From NCBI RefSeq assembly GCF_000717645.1, contig NZ_JNZZ01000004.1, positions 1 to 64,000 of the forward strand: a stretch of DNA of 64,000 nt, in the 5' to 3' direction. The notes beneath the pieces are model-generated. The model had not been told where the DNA came from. It did no database searches and saw only the letters and a program-made list of their open reading frames with translations. The translations under genes were made by a program, and so were the position numbers. Positions 43,525 to 52,802 of the stretch are shown piece after piece (position 1 is the stretch's first letter; each line of letters starts with the position of its first letter). This stretch comes from Streptomyces californicus. GTDB taxonomy: Bacteria > Actinomycetota > Actinomycetes > Streptomycetales > Streptomycetaceae.

Positions 43525-43563
43525 CCCCCCGTCGTCACCCGTTGTGATGACGGGGGTGGTTTT
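43525..43563 (+). terminator. Terminator after the desaturase-TetR operon
   Basis: CCCCCCGTCGTCAC (43525-43538) pairs with GTGATGACGGGGG (44-56 of the line, 43544-43557... one G-T pair), followed by GGTTTT: a rare case here of a T-tailed intrinsic terminator. Confidence 0.8.
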
Positions 43564-43613
43564 CCCGCCGTAGTGTGGTCGGGAGGGCAGAGGATTCGTC
43601 CATGGGAGGAACC

Positions 43614-44216
43614 ATGACCGCCGAGCCGACCACCGCGCACAGTTCCCGCTGGCCGGTGCCCCCGCAGGACGGATACACCGTGGACGACCTGTTCACGCTG
43701 CCCGATCTCCCGCCGCACACCGAGCTGATCGACGGGAGCCTGGTTTTCGTGAGTCCGCAGCGACGCTTTCACCAAAAGACGATCGACCTGTTGGTGAATG
43801 GCCTGCGCAGTACCGCTCCGGCGGATGTGAAGGTGGAACGTGAGATGACCGTGGTTCTGGACCGGCGCAACGGTCCGGAACCCGATGTGTCCGTCGTCCG
43901 GGCTTCAGCCGTCACCGACCTCGAACAGACTCATTTCAAGGCCGCCGACGTCCTCCTCGCCGTCGAGGTCGTCTCGCCCGATTCCGAGGCCCGGGACCGT
44001 GAGGCCAAGCCGCACAAGTACGCGTCGGCCGGTATCCCGAACTTCTGGCTGGTGGAGATGACGGGCACGGACCAGCACCCCGTCGTGCGGGTCTACGAGC
44101 TGGACCCGGTGACGAAGGCGTACGCGCTGACCGGGATCCATCACGACCGGTTGAAGACGGGGGTGCCGTTCCCGGTGGACATCGATGTGTCGGCGGAGGC
44201 GTTGAAGGAGTTGTAG
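43614..44216 (+). CDS. Uma2 (DUF820) family PD-(D/E)XK-like putative endonuclease
   Basis: 200 aa, ATG with GGGAGGA at 4-9 nt. Family motifs: YTVDDLFTLPDLPPHTELIDG near the start, EPDVSVVRA, and the nuclease-like core VLLAVEVVSPDSEARDREAKPHKYASAGI (E-V-V-S-P, then K in KYASAGI), ending FWLVE. Such proteins are abundant in Streptomyces and have a restriction-endonuclease-like fold; their role is unknown. Stands alone between terminators. Confidence 0.88.
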   Translation: MTAEPTTAHSSRWPVPPQDGYTVDDLFTLPDLPPHTELIDGSLVFVSPQRRFHQKTIDLLVNGLRSTAPADVKVEREMTVVLDRRNGPEPDVSVVRASAVTDLEQTHFKAADVLLAVEVVSPDSEARDREAKPHKYASAGIPNFWLVEMTGTDQHPVVRVYELDPVTKAYALTGIHHDRLKTGVPFPVDIDVSAEALKEL

Positions 44217-44226
44217 GGCGGGGCTG

Positions 44227-44607
44227 TCACGCGTCGGGCTCCAGGAACTCCAGGCGGTTGCCGACGGGGTCGTGGGCGTAGAAGCGGCGGTGGCCGGGGA
44301 GGTCGTCGTCCCAGGTGACCTCGGCCCCGTGGGCCTCCAGGTGGGCGGCGTACGCCTCGATGCCGGTGACGCGCAGGCCCGGGTGGGCTTTCCTCGCGGG
44401 GTGGAAGTCCTGTTCGACGCCCAGGTGGAGCTGGACGGGTCCGGCGGCGAACCAGCAGCCGCCGCGGGCGGCGAGGACCGGGGGTTTGGGGATCTCGGTC
44501 ATGCCGAGGGCGTCGGTGTAGAAGGCGCGCAGGGTGTCCTCGGAGCCGGGCGGGGCGGCGAGCTGGACGTGGTCGACGGCGGCGAGGCCGTGGGGGAGGC
44601 CGGTCAT
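44227..44607 (-). CDS. VOC-superfamily (glyoxalase-like) protein
   Basis: 126 aa. Single VOC domain pair: VDHVQLAAPPGSEDTLRAFY at the N terminus (His ligand in DHVQ), AGPVQLHLGVEQDF mid-way and a C-terminal FYAHDPVGNRLEFLEP closing with the E ligand. ATG overlaps the tam stop (ATGA), so it is co-expressed with the methyltransferase; whether it acts on the same or a related acid is unknown. Confidence 0.9.
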   Translation of the reverse strand: MTGLPHGLAAVDHVQLAAPPGSEDTLRAFYTDALGMTEIPKPPVLAARGGCWFAAGPVQLHLGVEQDFHPARKAHPGLRVTGIEAYAAHLEAHGAEVTWDDDLPGHRRFYAHDPVGNRLEFLEPDA

Positions 44608-45416
44608 GGCTGGTCCTTCCGGGCGACGGCGAAGATGCGGCGGAACGGGAAGAGCGTGCCGTGCGGGCCGGGCGGGTAGGCCGCGCGCAGCAGGTCGCGG
44701 TAGGCGGCGGTGAAGGCGTCGCGGGCGGCCGGGTCGTCGGCGAGGGCGGTGAGGACGGGGCGCAGTGCGGTGCCCTTGACCCAGTCGAGGACCGCGTCGT
44801 CGCCGTGCAGGGTCTGGAGGTAGGTGGTCTCCCAGACGTCTGCGGTGCAGCCGAGGTCCTGGAGGCGGGTGAGGTAGTCGGCGGGTTCCAGGACGGCGGC
44901 GGTGCGGTCGCCGACGCCGTGGAGCAGGGGGCGCCAGCGGTCGGTTTCGCGGAGGCCGGCCAGGAGGGTGTGGCTGGGGGCGGTGAAGTTGCCGGGGACC
45001 TGGAAGGCGAAGGTGCCGCCGGGAGCGAGGGCGGCGATCCAGCGGGGGAAGTGGGCGGCGTGGTCGGGGATCCACTGGAGTGCGGCGGTGGAGACGATCA
45101 GGTCGTACGTCTCGGTGGGCTGCCAGGTCGCGGCGTCGGCCTCGGCGAAGTCGAGGTGCGGGGGCCGGGCGTGGGCGGCGGCCTCGGCGAGCATCTCGCG
45201 GGAGGTGTCGTAGCCGGTGATACGGGCGCGGGGCCAGCGGTCGGCGAGGAGGGCGGTGACGTTGCCCGCGCCGCAGCCGAGGTCGGCGATGCGGGGCTCC
45301 GGGTGGCCGGGGAGGTCGCCGACGCGGGCGAGGAGGTCGTGGAAGGGGCGGGTGCGGTGGTCCGCGTGGCGCAGGTACTGGTGCGGGTCCCAGGCGGGCC
45401 GGTCGGGTGCGGTCAT
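44604..45416 (-). CDS. tam: Trans-aconitate 2-methyltransferase
   Basis: 270 aa. WDPHQYLRHADHRTRPFHDL at the N terminus, SAM motif I IADLGCGAGNVTALLA, FAEADAATW, LIVSTAALQWIPDH (the family L-Q-W) and VWETTYLQTLHG. Converts trans-aconitate, an inhibitor of aconitase, to its methyl ester; relevant when aconitase is damaged by oxidants. Divergent from a MarR-family gene with operator-like repeats between, as in the Streptomyces TamR system. ATG 45416 chosen over an upstream one at 45467 that lies in the operator region. Confidence 0.93.
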   Translation of the reverse strand: MTAPDRPAWDPHQYLRHADHRTRPFHDLLARVGDLPGHPEPRIADLGCGAGNVTALLADRWPRARITGYDTSREMLAEAAAHARPPHLDFAEADAATWQPTETYDLIVSTAALQWIPDHAAHFPRWIAALAPGGTFAFQVPGNFTAPSHTLLAGLRETDRWRPLLHGVGDRTAAVLEPADYLTRLQDLGCTADVWETTYLQTLHGDDAVLDWVKGTALRPVLTALADDPAARDAFTAAYRDLLRAAYPPGPHGTLFPFRRIFAVARKDQP

Positions 45417-45439
45417 GGGTCCAGGATCACGACCGAAGT

Positions 45440-45486
45440 ATCTCGATGTCAAGACACTTGAATTCAAGAGACTTCATGTCGAGGGA
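45440..45486. promoter_or_regulatory. MarR-type operator between tam and tamR
   Basis: The perfect palindrome CTTGAATTCAAG (45457-45468) is flanked by CGATGTCAAGAC and ATGTCGAG half-sites at helical-turn spacing. The layout suits cooperative binding of a MarR dimer that represses both divergent genes. Confidence 0.7.
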
Positions 45487-45504
45487 CCCACTACACTGAT
45501 CGTC

Positions 45505-46002
45505 ATGGAGGACGAGGTCGACCGACTGGTCGCTGCATGGCGCCGCGAGCGCCCCGACCTCGACGTGGAACCGCTCGAGGTGCTCAGCCGCGTCTCCCGC
45601 CTGGCACGCCACCTCGACCGGGCCCGCCGCATCGCCTTCGCCGAGCACAACCTGGAGCCCTGGGAGTTCGACGTGCTGACGTCGCTGCGCCGGGCCGGCG
45701 CCCCGTATCAGCTCTCCCCCGGGCAGCTCCTCACCCAGACGCTGGTCACCTCGGGCACCATGACCAACCGCATCGACCGGCTGACCAAGAAGAACCTCGT
45801 CGAGCGGCTGCCCGACCCCAGCGACCGGCGCGGGGTGCTCGTCCGCCTCACCGCCGAGGGGCGCGACAAGGCCGATCAGTCGCTGGCCGGGCTGCTCGCC
45901 CAGGAGCGCGCCATCCTCGCCGAGCTGTCCCGCGCCCAGCGTGGCGAACTTGCCGGACTACTGCGCCAGTTGACTGCCCCGTTCGACAACATCCCCACGT
46001 AA
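45505..46002 (+). CDS. tamR: MarR-family regulator, TamR-like
   Basis: 165 aa. Winged-helix MarR core: LEPWEFDVLTSLRRAGAPYQLSP, GTMTNRIDRLTKKNLVERLP (recognition helix and wing region DPSDRRGVLVRLT). N terminus EVDRLVAAWRRERPDLD is typical of the TamR/urate-type subgroup, which responds to citrate, trans-aconitate and related acids. Divergent from tam. The 3' end overlaps the convergent LuxR response regulator gene by 45 nt. Confidence 0.9.
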   Translation: MEDEVDRLVAAWRRERPDLDVEPLEVLSRVSRLARHLDRARRIAFAEHNLEPWEFDVLTSLRRAGAPYQLSPGQLLTQTLVTSGTMTNRIDRLTKKNLVERLPDPSDRRGVLVRLTAEGRDKADQSLAGLLAQERAILAELSRAQRGELAGLLRQLTAPFDNIPT

Positions 46003-46755
46003 GGGCCCGGCCTCGGGGCCCAGCGGTCCGGCCTCCGGGCCGACGCCCGCGCGGCGGGCCAGGGCCACCGCGGCGAGCGTCGAGTGCACCCCGAGCTTGC
46101 CCAGCACGTTCTGCATGTGGGTGCGCACCGTGTGCGGGGAGAGGAACAGCCGCTCCGCGACCGCCTTGCGGCCGAGCCCGGCCACCATGCAGCGCAGCAC
46201 CTCCCGCTCCCGGGGCGTCAGCGACTCCACCAGCCGTTCGCTCTCGGTGCGGTGCTTGCGGGCGGCGGTCAGCTCGCGCAGGACGCCGGTGAGGAGGGCG
46301 GGCGGCAGATGCGTCTCGTCGCGCAGGACGCCCCGGACCACCGCCAGCAGCCGCTGGAGCGAGCAGTCCTTGGCCACCCAGCCCGAGGCCCCCGCCTGGA
46401 GCGCCCGCGCGGCGGTGCGCGGGTCGTCCTTCTCGGCGAGCACCACGCACCGCACGCCGGGCCGGGCGGCGCGGACGCCGGCGACCAGCGCGATGCCGTG
46501 GACCGCGGCCGACTCCTCGCGGCGGGGCTCGGGGACGACGGGCGGGTCCGCGGCGCTCTGGGCGCCCAGCTCGGCGTCGACCAGGAGCACGTCGTAGCCG
46601 CGCCCCTCGGCGGCCGCGCGCTCCAGGGCGCGCAGGGCGGCCGGGCCGCTGCCCGCCGCGGAGACCTCGACGTCCGGCTCGGCCGCGAGGGCGGCCGCGA
46701 GCGACTCGGCGAAGATGCGGTGGTCGTCGACCACCAGAACCCGGATACGCGCCAC
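45958..46755 (-). CDS. Orphan NarL/LuxR-family response regulator
   Basis: 265 aa, GTG with GGGGG. Receiver domain begins RIRVLVVDDHRIFAESL (acid pair D-D) and has the phospho-acceptor Asp in YDVLLVDAELG; the conserved Lys is in GWVAKDCSL. A Glu/Pro/Arg-rich insertion follows VDAELG. LuxR HTH: SLTPREREVLRCMVAGLGRK, ERLFLSPHTVRTHMQNVL. No kinase gene is adjacent. The C-terminal tail of 30 residues extends into the convergent tamR gene. Confidence 0.9.
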   Translation of the reverse strand: MARIRVLVVDDHRIFAESLAAALAAEPDVEVSAAGSGPAALRALERAAAEGRGYDVLLVDAELGAQSAADPPVVPEPRREESAAVHGIALVAGVRAARPGVRCVVLAEKDDPRTAARALQAGASGWVAKDCSLQRLLAVVRGVLRDETHLPPALLTGVLRELTAARKHRTESERLVESLTPREREVLRCMVAGLGRKAVAERLFLSPHTVRTHMQNVLGKLGVHSTLAAVALARRAGVGPEAGPLGPEAGPLRGDVVERGSQLAQ

Positions 46756-47000
46756 TGAACCCCCATCGGTAGGGGCGGAAAGCCACGGGTACGGCGCTCG
46801 GGGCTCCACTGCGGCCTGCCGCGCCGACGGCCGCCGCCGTCGAACCGCCTGCCGCCCTGCCCCGGACGCCGTACCCGGCTCTCTCGCTCCCCTGAATCGG
46901 CACCGGCCCCCACCGGTGCTGAGGATCAGCGTACGGGCGGGGGCCACAGGGGGAAGGAGATTCGACGAACTGGTTGCCTCAGATGTTTAGGGTGTGTTTC

Positions 47001-47441
47001 ATGTTCCGCCTTGTGACAGAAGTAGACAGAAAACGTCGCATTCTGCTGAACGGGCGTCTGCACGAGGACAACGTCACGGCGTCGGCCGGTCTGCGTGCGC
47101 TGCTGTCCACCTCCGCCGAGCACGAGAAGCCGCTGGAGGTGTGGGCGTTGGACGGCGACGGGGACGTGGCCGGCGGGCTGACCGGGCGGACGTGGGCGTA
47201 CTGGCTGCACGTCGATCTGCTCTGGGTGGACGCCCCGCACCGGGGGGCGGGGCTCGGCGGGCGGCTGCTCGGCGAGGCCGAACGAACCGCCCGCACCGAA
47301 CGCGCCTGCACCCGGTCGCGGCTGGAGACCTGGGACTTCCAGGCCCCCGGCTTCTACCGCAAGCAGGGGTACGAGGAGATCGGCCGGGTCGCCGACTACC
47401 CGCCGGGCGTCACGGAGTTCATCCTGGTCAAGGAGTTGTGA
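47001..47441 (+). CDS. GNAT-family N-acetyltransferase
   Basis: 146 aa from ATG 47001, with AGGGTG 7 nt upstream; upstream in-frame starts at 46974 and 46983 are possible. Acetyl-CoA-binding loop region LHVDLLWVDAPHRGAGLGGRLL (R-G-x-G-x-G/A-like RGAGLGG), then ETWDFQAPGFYRKQGYEEIG, the closing beta-bulge. Substrate unknown. The upstream DNA is briefly AT-richer, suggesting its own promoter. Confidence 0.88.
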   Translation: MFRLVTEVDRKRRILLNGRLHEDNVTASAGLRALLSTSAEHEKPLEVWALDGDGDVAGGLTGRTWAYWLHVDLLWVDAPHRGAGLGGRLLGEAERTARTERACTRSRLETWDFQAPGFYRKQGYEEIGRVADYPPGVTEFILVKEL

Positions 47442-47463
47442 GACCCGGCCCGGCGGCGCGGAG

Positions 47464-47594
47464 CCCCGGAGCCCCTCAGTTCGACCGGCGTGCCCCGGGC
47501 TCCTCCGCCCCGGTTCGACCGGCGCGCCCCGGAGCCCCTCAGTTCGACCGGCGCGCCCCGGGCCCGCCGTCTCAGCTCAGTCGGCGCGCCCCGG
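47464..47594. repeat. Direct repeats at the 3' end of galK
   Basis: A unit close to CCCCTCAGTTCGACCGGCG followed by CGCCCCGG recurs at 47464-47499, 47513-47532 (partial), 47527-47563 and, inside the galK 3' end, 47578-47594. The last copy encodes the galK C terminus, so the others may be duplicated and drifting copies of the gene end. Confidence 0.7.
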
Positions 47595-48777
47595 CCGAGG
47601 GGACGGCATCGAAGACGCCCGGGGCCGCGTGGCCGGCCGCCGCGAACGCCTCCTCGACGGCCTTGGCCACCGTGCCGGCCTGAGCCTCCTCCACCAGGAC
47701 GACCGCCGAGCCGCCGAAGCCGCCCCCGGTCATCCGCGCCCCCAGCGCCCCCGCCGTGTTCGCGGCCTCGACGGCCAGGTCCAACTCCGGGCAGGAGACC
47801 CGCAGATCGTCGCGGAGCGAGACGTGTCCCTCGTTCAGGACGGGGCCCGCCGCGCGCACGTCGCCCGCGTCGAGCAGGGCGATGACCTGCTCGACCCGGT
47901 GGTTGTCGCCGACGACGTGGCGTACGTAGCGGATCACGGACTCGTCCGCGCCGGCGTCGGCCAGCCTGGTGAGAGCGGCAGCGAGGTCCTCGTACGGGAG
48001 GTCGCGCAGCGTCGGTATGCCGAGGAGCCGGGCGCCCTCCTCGCAGCCGGCCCGGCGTTCCGCGTACGCCCCGTCGCCCAGCGCGTGCTTGACCCGGGTG
48101 TCCACGACCAGGAGCGTCAGGCCCTGGGCGGCCAGGTCGAAGGGGACCTGGCGCAGCGAGAGGTCGCGGGTGTCGAGGTGGAGGGCATGGCCCTCGGTGC
48201 AGCAGGCCGAGGCCATCTGGTCCATGATCCCGCAGGGCACGCCGACGAAGTCGTTCTCGGCGCGGCGGCCGGTCACGGCGAGGTCGGCGGCGCTCAGGCC
48301 GAGATCGAAGAGGTCGTTCAGGGCGAGGGCGGTGACGGTCTCCAGGGCGGCGGAGGAGGAGAGCCCGGCGCCGGTGGGGACGGTGGAGGTCAGCGCGATG
48401 TCCGCGCCGGTGACCGGGTGCCCGGCCCGGCGCAGCGCCCACACGACACCGGCCGGGTAGGCGGCCCAGCCGTGGCCGGAGTGCGGGGCCAGTTCATCGA
48501 CGCGCAGCGAGACGACGCCGCCGGGGACGTCGGTGGAGTACAGCCGCAGGACGCCGTCGTCGCGGCGGGAGACGGCGGCGCGCGCGGTGTGCGGGAGGGC
48601 GAGCGGCATGACGAAGCCGTCGTTGAAGTCGGTGTACTCCCCGATGAGGTTCACCCGGCCGGGGGCGGCCCAGACGCCGTCGGGCTCGCTCCCGTACAGC
48701 TCGGTGAAGGTGGCGGCGGGGTCGGTCCCGGCGGGCTCGCCCTCGGCGGGGGCGGTGGTGGTCGGTTCGGCGGTCAT
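47572..48777 (-). CDS. galK: Galactokinase
   Basis: 401 aa. GHMP-kinase motifs: [19 protein letters not shown] (galactose signature, about 39-57), [13 protein letters not shown] (ATP loop), and [14 protein letters not shown] near the C terminus. An extra 20-residue Ala/Thr/Glu-rich N terminus precedes the core. Phosphorylates galactose at C1, first step of the Leloir pathway. ATG overlaps the galE stop (ATGA); last gene of galT-galE-galK. Confidence 0.96.
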   Translation of the reverse strand: MTAEPTTTAPAEGEPAGTDPAATFTELYGSEPDGVWAAPGRVNLIGEYTDFNDGFVMPLALPHTARAAVSRRDDGVLRLYSTDVPGGVVSLRVDELAPHSGHGWAAYPAGVVWALRRAGHPVTGADIALTSTVPTGAGLSSSAALETVTALALNDLFDLGLSAADLAVTGRRAENDFVGVPCGIMDQMASACCTEGHALHLDTRDLSLRQVPFDLAAQGLTLLVVDTRVKHALGDGAYAERRAGCEEGARLLGIPTLRDLPYEDLAAALTRLADAGADESVIRYVRHVVGDNHRVEQVIALLDAGDVRAAGPVLNEGHVSLRDDLRVSCPELDLAVEAANTAGALGARMTGGGFGGSAVVLVEEAQAGTVAKAVEEAFAAAGHAAPGVFDAVPSAGARRLS

Positions 48778-49772
48778 GGGGTGGTGGTGTCCTCTCGGCG
48801 GGCGAACTGCCAGGCGTCGGCGATGATTCCGGCCAGGTCGGCGCGGGAGGGCTGCCAACCGAGGCGTTCGACGGCGGTGGCGGCGGAGGCGACGAGGACG
48901 GCCGGGTCCCCGCCTCGGCGGGGAGCGGCGGTCTCGGGCACCGGGTGGCCGGTGACCTTGCGGACGGTCTCGATGACCTCGCGGACCGAGAAGCCGTTGC
49001 CGTTGCCGAGGTTGCAGATCAGGTGCTCGCCGGGGGCGGCGGCGTCCAGGGCGAGCAGGTGGGCGTCGGCGAGGTCGGCGACGTGGATGTAGTCGCGGAC
49101 GCACGTGCCGTCCGGGGTGGGGTAGTCGTCGCCGTAGACGGAGATCGACTCGCGCTGCCCCAGGGCCACTTGGAGGACGAGCGGGATGAGGTGGGACTCG
49201 GGGGTGTGGCGCTCGCCGCAACTTCCGTACGCCCCGGCGACGTTGAAGTAGCGCAGGGAGACGGCGGCCAGTCCGTGCGCGGTGGCCTCGCCGCTGATCA
49301 TGTGGTCGACGGCGAGCTTGGACGCGCCGTAGGGGCTGGTGGGGGCGGTGGGGTCGGTCTCGGTGATGGGGCTGGAGACCGGTTCGCCGTAGGTGGCGGC
49401 GGTGGAGGAGAAGACGAGGGTGCGGACGCCGTGGTCGCGCATGGCGGCGAGGAGGGCGGTGGTGCCGCCGACGTTGTTGACCCAGTACTTCTCGGGGTCC
49501 GTGACGGACTCGCCGACCTGGGAGAAGGCGGCGAAGTGCAGGACGCCGTCGTAGGAGGGGTCCAGGTGGCGGGCGGCGTCCTGGATGCGGCCCTCGATGA
49601 AGGCGGCCCCGGCCGGGACGCCCTCGCGGAAGCCGGTGGAGAGGTCGTCGAGGACGGTCACCTCGTGGCCCGCCTCCAGCAGGTGCTGGGCGACGACGCT
49701 GCCGACGTATCCGGCGCCGCCGGTGACCAGGTACTTCTTCCGGGGGGCTGTGGTGTTCCGGGGGGTGCTCAC
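48774..49772 (-). CDS. galE: UDP-glucose 4-epimerase
   Basis: 332 aa, SDR fold. NAD-binding [19 protein letters not shown], then [12 protein letters not shown], catalytic Ser/Thr region [10 protein letters not shown] and YGASK (Y-x-x-x-K), C-terminal [16 protein letters not shown]. Interconverts UDP-galactose and UDP-glucose. GTG 49772 overlaps the galT stop by 4 nt. Confidence 0.96.
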   Translation of the reverse strand: MSTPRNTTAPRKKYLVTGGAGYVGSVVAQHLLEAGHEVTVLDDLSTGFREGVPAGAAFIEGRIQDAARHLDPSYDGVLHFAAFSQVGESVTDPEKYWVNNVGGTTALLAAMRDHGVRTLVFSSTAATYGEPVSSPITETDPTAPTSPYGASKLAVDHMISGEATAHGLAAVSLRYFNVAGAYGSCGERHTPESHLIPLVLQVALGQRESISVYGDDYPTPDGTCVRDYIHVADLADAHLLALDAAAPGEHLICNLGNGNGFSVREVIETVRKVTGHPVPETAAPRRGGDPAVLVASAATAVERLGWQPSRADLAGIIADAWQFARREDTTTP

Positions 49773-50812
49773 TGGGTCGCTACCTCTCGCAGTCGCTCGG
49801 CCGCGGCCTCCGGCGGCACGTCGTTGATGAACACGTTCATGCCGGACTCGGAACCCGCGAGGAACTTCAGCTTGCCGGACGTCCGACGGATGGTGAAAAG
49901 CTCCAGGTGCAGGGCGAAGTCGTCCCGGCCGTCGACCCCGAACGGCGCCTGGTGCCAGGCGGAGATGTACGGGGTCGGCGGCTCGCCGGGGCCGAAGATC
50001 CGGTCGAAGCGCCTCAAGAGTTCCAGATAGACCTGTGGGAACTCTGTCCGCGCTTCCTCGTCCAGCTCCCGCAGGTCGGGGACGCGGCGGCGGGGGTAGA
50101 GGTGGACCTCGTAGGGCCAGTGCGCCGCGTACGGGACGAAGGCGATCCAGTGGTCGGTGGCGAGGACGACACGGGTGGCCTCCTTCTCCTCGCGGGCGAC
50201 GACGTCGTCGAAGAGGTTGGAGCCGGTCTCCCGGTGGTGGCGGGCGGCGTTGCGGAGCATCAGCTCGGTGCGCGGGGTGACGAACGGGTAGCCGTAGATC
50301 TGCCCGTGCGGGTGGCCGAGGGTGACGCCGATCTCGGCGCCCCGGTTCTCGAAGCAGAAGACCTGGGTGACCTGGTCGAGGGCGGCGAGGGCGGCCGTGC
50401 GGTCGGTCCAGGCGGCGAGGACCAGCGCGGCCTGCTCCTCGGTGAGGTCGGCGAAGGACGCGTCGTGGTCGGAGGTGAAGCAGACGACCTCGCAGCGGCC
50501 GGAGTCGCCGGCCAGGGAGGGGAAGCGGTTCTCGAAGACCGCGACGTCGTAGTGGTCGTCGGGGATCTCGCTGTGCCGTCCGTCCCGGGTGGGGCAGAGC
50601 GGGCAGGCGTCGGCCGGCGGGTGGTAGGTGCGGGCCTGGCGGTGCGAGGCGATGGCGACCGCGTCGCCGAGCAGCGGGTCGCGGCGGACCTCGGACGAGG
50701 TCGAGACGGCGTCCAGGGGGCGTTGGTCGACGGCGTCACGGACGGTGTCGTCCGCGAGGTCGTAGTAGATCAGCTCGCGGCCGTCGGCGAGGGTCGTCAC
50801 CGTCTTCTTCAC
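49769..50812 (-). CDS. galT: Galactose-1-phosphate uridylyltransferase
   Basis: 347 aa. Zinc-type CPLCPTRDG, and the active-site [11 protein letters not shown] with the nucleophilic His; C-terminal [27 protein letters not shown]. Transfers UMP from UDP-glucose to Gal-1-P. GTG 50812 has GGAGGA at 6 nt; it is the first gene of the gal operon, so the promoter lies just upstream, next to TTGTG-type repeats. Confidence 0.96.
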   Translation of the reverse strand: MKKTVTTLADGRELIYYDLADDTVRDAVDQRPLDAVSTSSEVRRDPLLGDAVAIASHRQARTYHPPADACPLCPTRDGRHSEIPDDHYDVAVFENRFPSLAGDSGRCEVVCFTSDHDASFADLTEEQAALVLAAWTDRTAALAALDQVTQVFCFENRGAEIGVTLGHPHGQIYGYPFVTPRTELMLRNAARHHRETGSNLFDDVVAREEKEATRVVLATDHWIAFVPYAAHWPYEVHLYPRRRVPDLRELDEEARTEFPQVYLELLRRFDRIFGPGEPPTPYISAWHQAPFGVDGRDDFALHLELFTIRRTSGKLKFLAGSESGMNVFINDVPPEAAAERLREVATQ

Positions 50813-51116
50813 CAGGGTCCTCCACCGGATCCTCTCAACATAATCGCACACAACAAATCACAAGCGCACACCATCGTCAATGGCGGGGCGATCGCGCATG
50901 AGGGGTGACGGGTGCGGGAACAGGCGAGGCGGACCATGAGGAGTGCCCGGCGCCGCGAAAGATCCACCGGGAGCCGGACATCAAGGGATCTTCCGGCACA
51001 TTCAGTCGCGCTCGATCACGATCGAACAAAGAACCCCACCGCGACTGTTCATTTCTCGAACATGACGGCGTAAGTTCCGTCGGGTTACGTTCGCGATACG
51101 AAGCGAGTACCCCCAC
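50813..51116. other. Divergent gal operon / symporter promoter region
   Basis: 304 nt, AT-richer than its surroundings. Holds the TTGTG repeats of 50836-50864, an imperfect palindrome TCGATCACGATCGA near 51013, and AACAAAGAAC-like sequence before the symporter. No gene seen. It probably responds to galactose in both directions. Confidence 0.55.
50836..50864 (-). promoter_or_regulatory. Repeated TTGTG elements upstream of galT
   Basis: On the minus strand the 29 nt read CTTGTGATTTGTTGTGTGCG then ATTATGTTG: TTGTG or TTG recurs with about 10-bp spacing, as in operators of DeoR/GlpR-type repressors. About 25-50 nt before the galT GTG, where they could block transcription. Confidence 0.5.
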
Positions 51117-52787
51117 ATGCAGACACTGGCCGAAGGGCTTCGGCTCCCCACGAACGGGCTCGACTACGCCATCCTGGCGATCTACTTCGTCGTCGTACTC
51201 GGCATCGGCTTCATGGCCCGTGCCAGTGTGAAGACGAGCCTCGACTTCTTCCTCTCCGGGCGCTCCCTGCCCGCCTGGGTGACCGGGCTCGCCTTCGTCG
51301 CGGCGAACCTCGGCGCCACCGAGATCCTCGGCATGGCGGCCACCGGCGCGCAGTACGGCGTCGCGGTGGTGCACTGGTACTGGATCGGCGCCATCCCCGC
51401 CATGGTCTTCCTCGGCCTGGTGATGATGCCGTTCTACTACCGCTCCAAGGTGCGATCCGTCCCGGAGTTCCTGCTCCAGCGGTTCGACAAGTCCGCGCAC
51501 CTGCTCAGTTCCGTGCTCTTCGCGTTCGCGGCGATCCTCATCGCGGGCGTCAACCTCTACGCCCTGTCGATCGTCGTGGAGGCGCTCCTCGGCTGGCCGC
51601 AGTGGGTCGCGATCGTCGTCGCGGGCCTGTTCGTGCTGGTCTACATCACGATCGGCGGGCTCTCCTCGGCGATCTACAACGAGGTGCTCCAGTTCTTCGT
51701 CATCCTCGCCGCGCTGATCCCCCTCACCGTCCTCGGCCTCAAGCGGGTCGGCGGCTGGGACGCCATGAGCGACTCGCTGACGAAGCAGCACGGCGGGGAC
51801 TTCATGACCGCCTGGGGCGGCACCGGCATCGGTGACGCCAACCCGCTGGGCGCCAACTGGCTGACGATCATCCTCGGCCTCGGCTTCGTGCTGTCCTTCG
51901 GCTACTGGACGACGAACTTCGCCGAGGTGCAGCGCGCACTGTCCGCGAAGAACCTCTCCGCCGCCAAGCGCACCCCGCTGATCGCCGCCTTCCCGAAGAT
52001 CTTCATCGTCTTCGCGGTGATGATCCCGGGCCTCGTCGCCGCCGTGATCGTACCCAAGATCGGCACCGCGGGCTCGGACCTCACCTACAACGACGCGATA
52101 CCCCTCCTGATGCAGGAGCTGCTGCCCAACGGTGTCCTCGGCATAGCCGTCACCGGTCTGCTCGCCGCGTTCATGGCGGGCATGGCGGCCAACGTCTCCT
52201 CGTTCAACACCGTGTTCACCACCGACATCTGGCAGCGGTACGTGGTGAAGGACAAGCCGGACACGTACTACCTGCGCTTCGGGCGGCTGATCACGGCGAT
52301 CGGCGTGCTGGCCTCGATCGGCACGGCGTTCATCGCCGCCAGCTTCTCGAACATCATGAGCTACCTGCAGACGCTGTTCTCCTTCTTCAACGTCCCGATG
52401 TTCGTCGTCTTCATCATCGGCATGTTCTGGAAGCGCGCCTCCATGAAGTCCGGTGTCTGGGGCCTCCTCGCGGGCACCGCCGCCGCGATGGTCAACTACT
52501 TCTGGATCTACAAGGGCGGGATCATCGACATCCCGTCCGACCAGGGCGCCAACTTCGTCTCCGCGATCGTCGGTTTCGTCGCCGGCGCCGTCGTCATGGT
52601 CGCCGTCACCCTCTTCACCGCGCCGAAGCCCGAGGCGGAGCTGGCCGGCCTGGTGTACGGCACCGAGTCGCCCGACCCCGACGAGGCGCTGGAGGAGGCC
52701 GACAGGGCCTGGTACCGCAAGCCCGCGCTGCTCGGGTGGGGCGCGATCGTGCTCGCCGCCGCGTGCTACATCCCCTACTCGTTCTGA
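51117..52787 (+). CDS. Sodium/solute symporter (SSS family), probable galactose uptake
   Basis: 556 aa with about 13-14 membrane helices. SSS features: YFVVVLGIGFMARASVKTSL with DFFLSGRSLPAW, GATEILGMAATGAQYG, and TIGGLSSAIYNEVLQFF (the family G-G-L-x-A-x-x-x-x-D/E). Related to sodium/galactose or sugar symporters; its place divergent from galTEK argues that it imports galactose (inference). ATG lacks a strong ribosome-binding site (GCGAG). Followed 15 nt later by a small membrane protein. Confidence 0.9.
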   Translation: MQTLAEGLRLPTNGLDYAILAIYFVVVLGIGFMARASVKTSLDFFLSGRSLPAWVTGLAFVAANLGATEILGMAATGAQYGVAVVHWYWIGAIPAMVFLGLVMMPFYYRSKVRSVPEFLLQRFDKSAHLLSSVLFAFAAILIAGVNLYALSIVVEALLGWPQWVAIVVAGLFVLVYITIGGLSSAIYNEVLQFFVILAALIPLTVLGLKRVGGWDAMSDSLTKQHGGDFMTAWGGTGIGDANPLGANWLTIILGLGFVLSFGYWTTNFAEVQRALSAKNLSAAKRTPLIAAFPKIFIVFAVMIPGLVAAVIVPKIGTAGSDLTYNDAIPLLMQELLPNGVLGIAVTGLLAAFMAGMAANVSSFNTVFTTDIWQRYVVKDKPDTYYLRFGRLITAIGVLASIGTAFIAASFSNIMSYLQTLFSFFNVPMFVVFIIGMFWKRASMKSGVWGLLAGTAAAMVNYFWIYKGGIIDIPSDQGANFVSAIVGFVAGAVVMVAVTLFTAPKPEAELAGLVYGTESPDPDEALEEADRAWYRKPALLGWGAIVLAAACYIPYSF

Positions 52788-52802
52788 TCGGAGGCACCCA
52801 CC

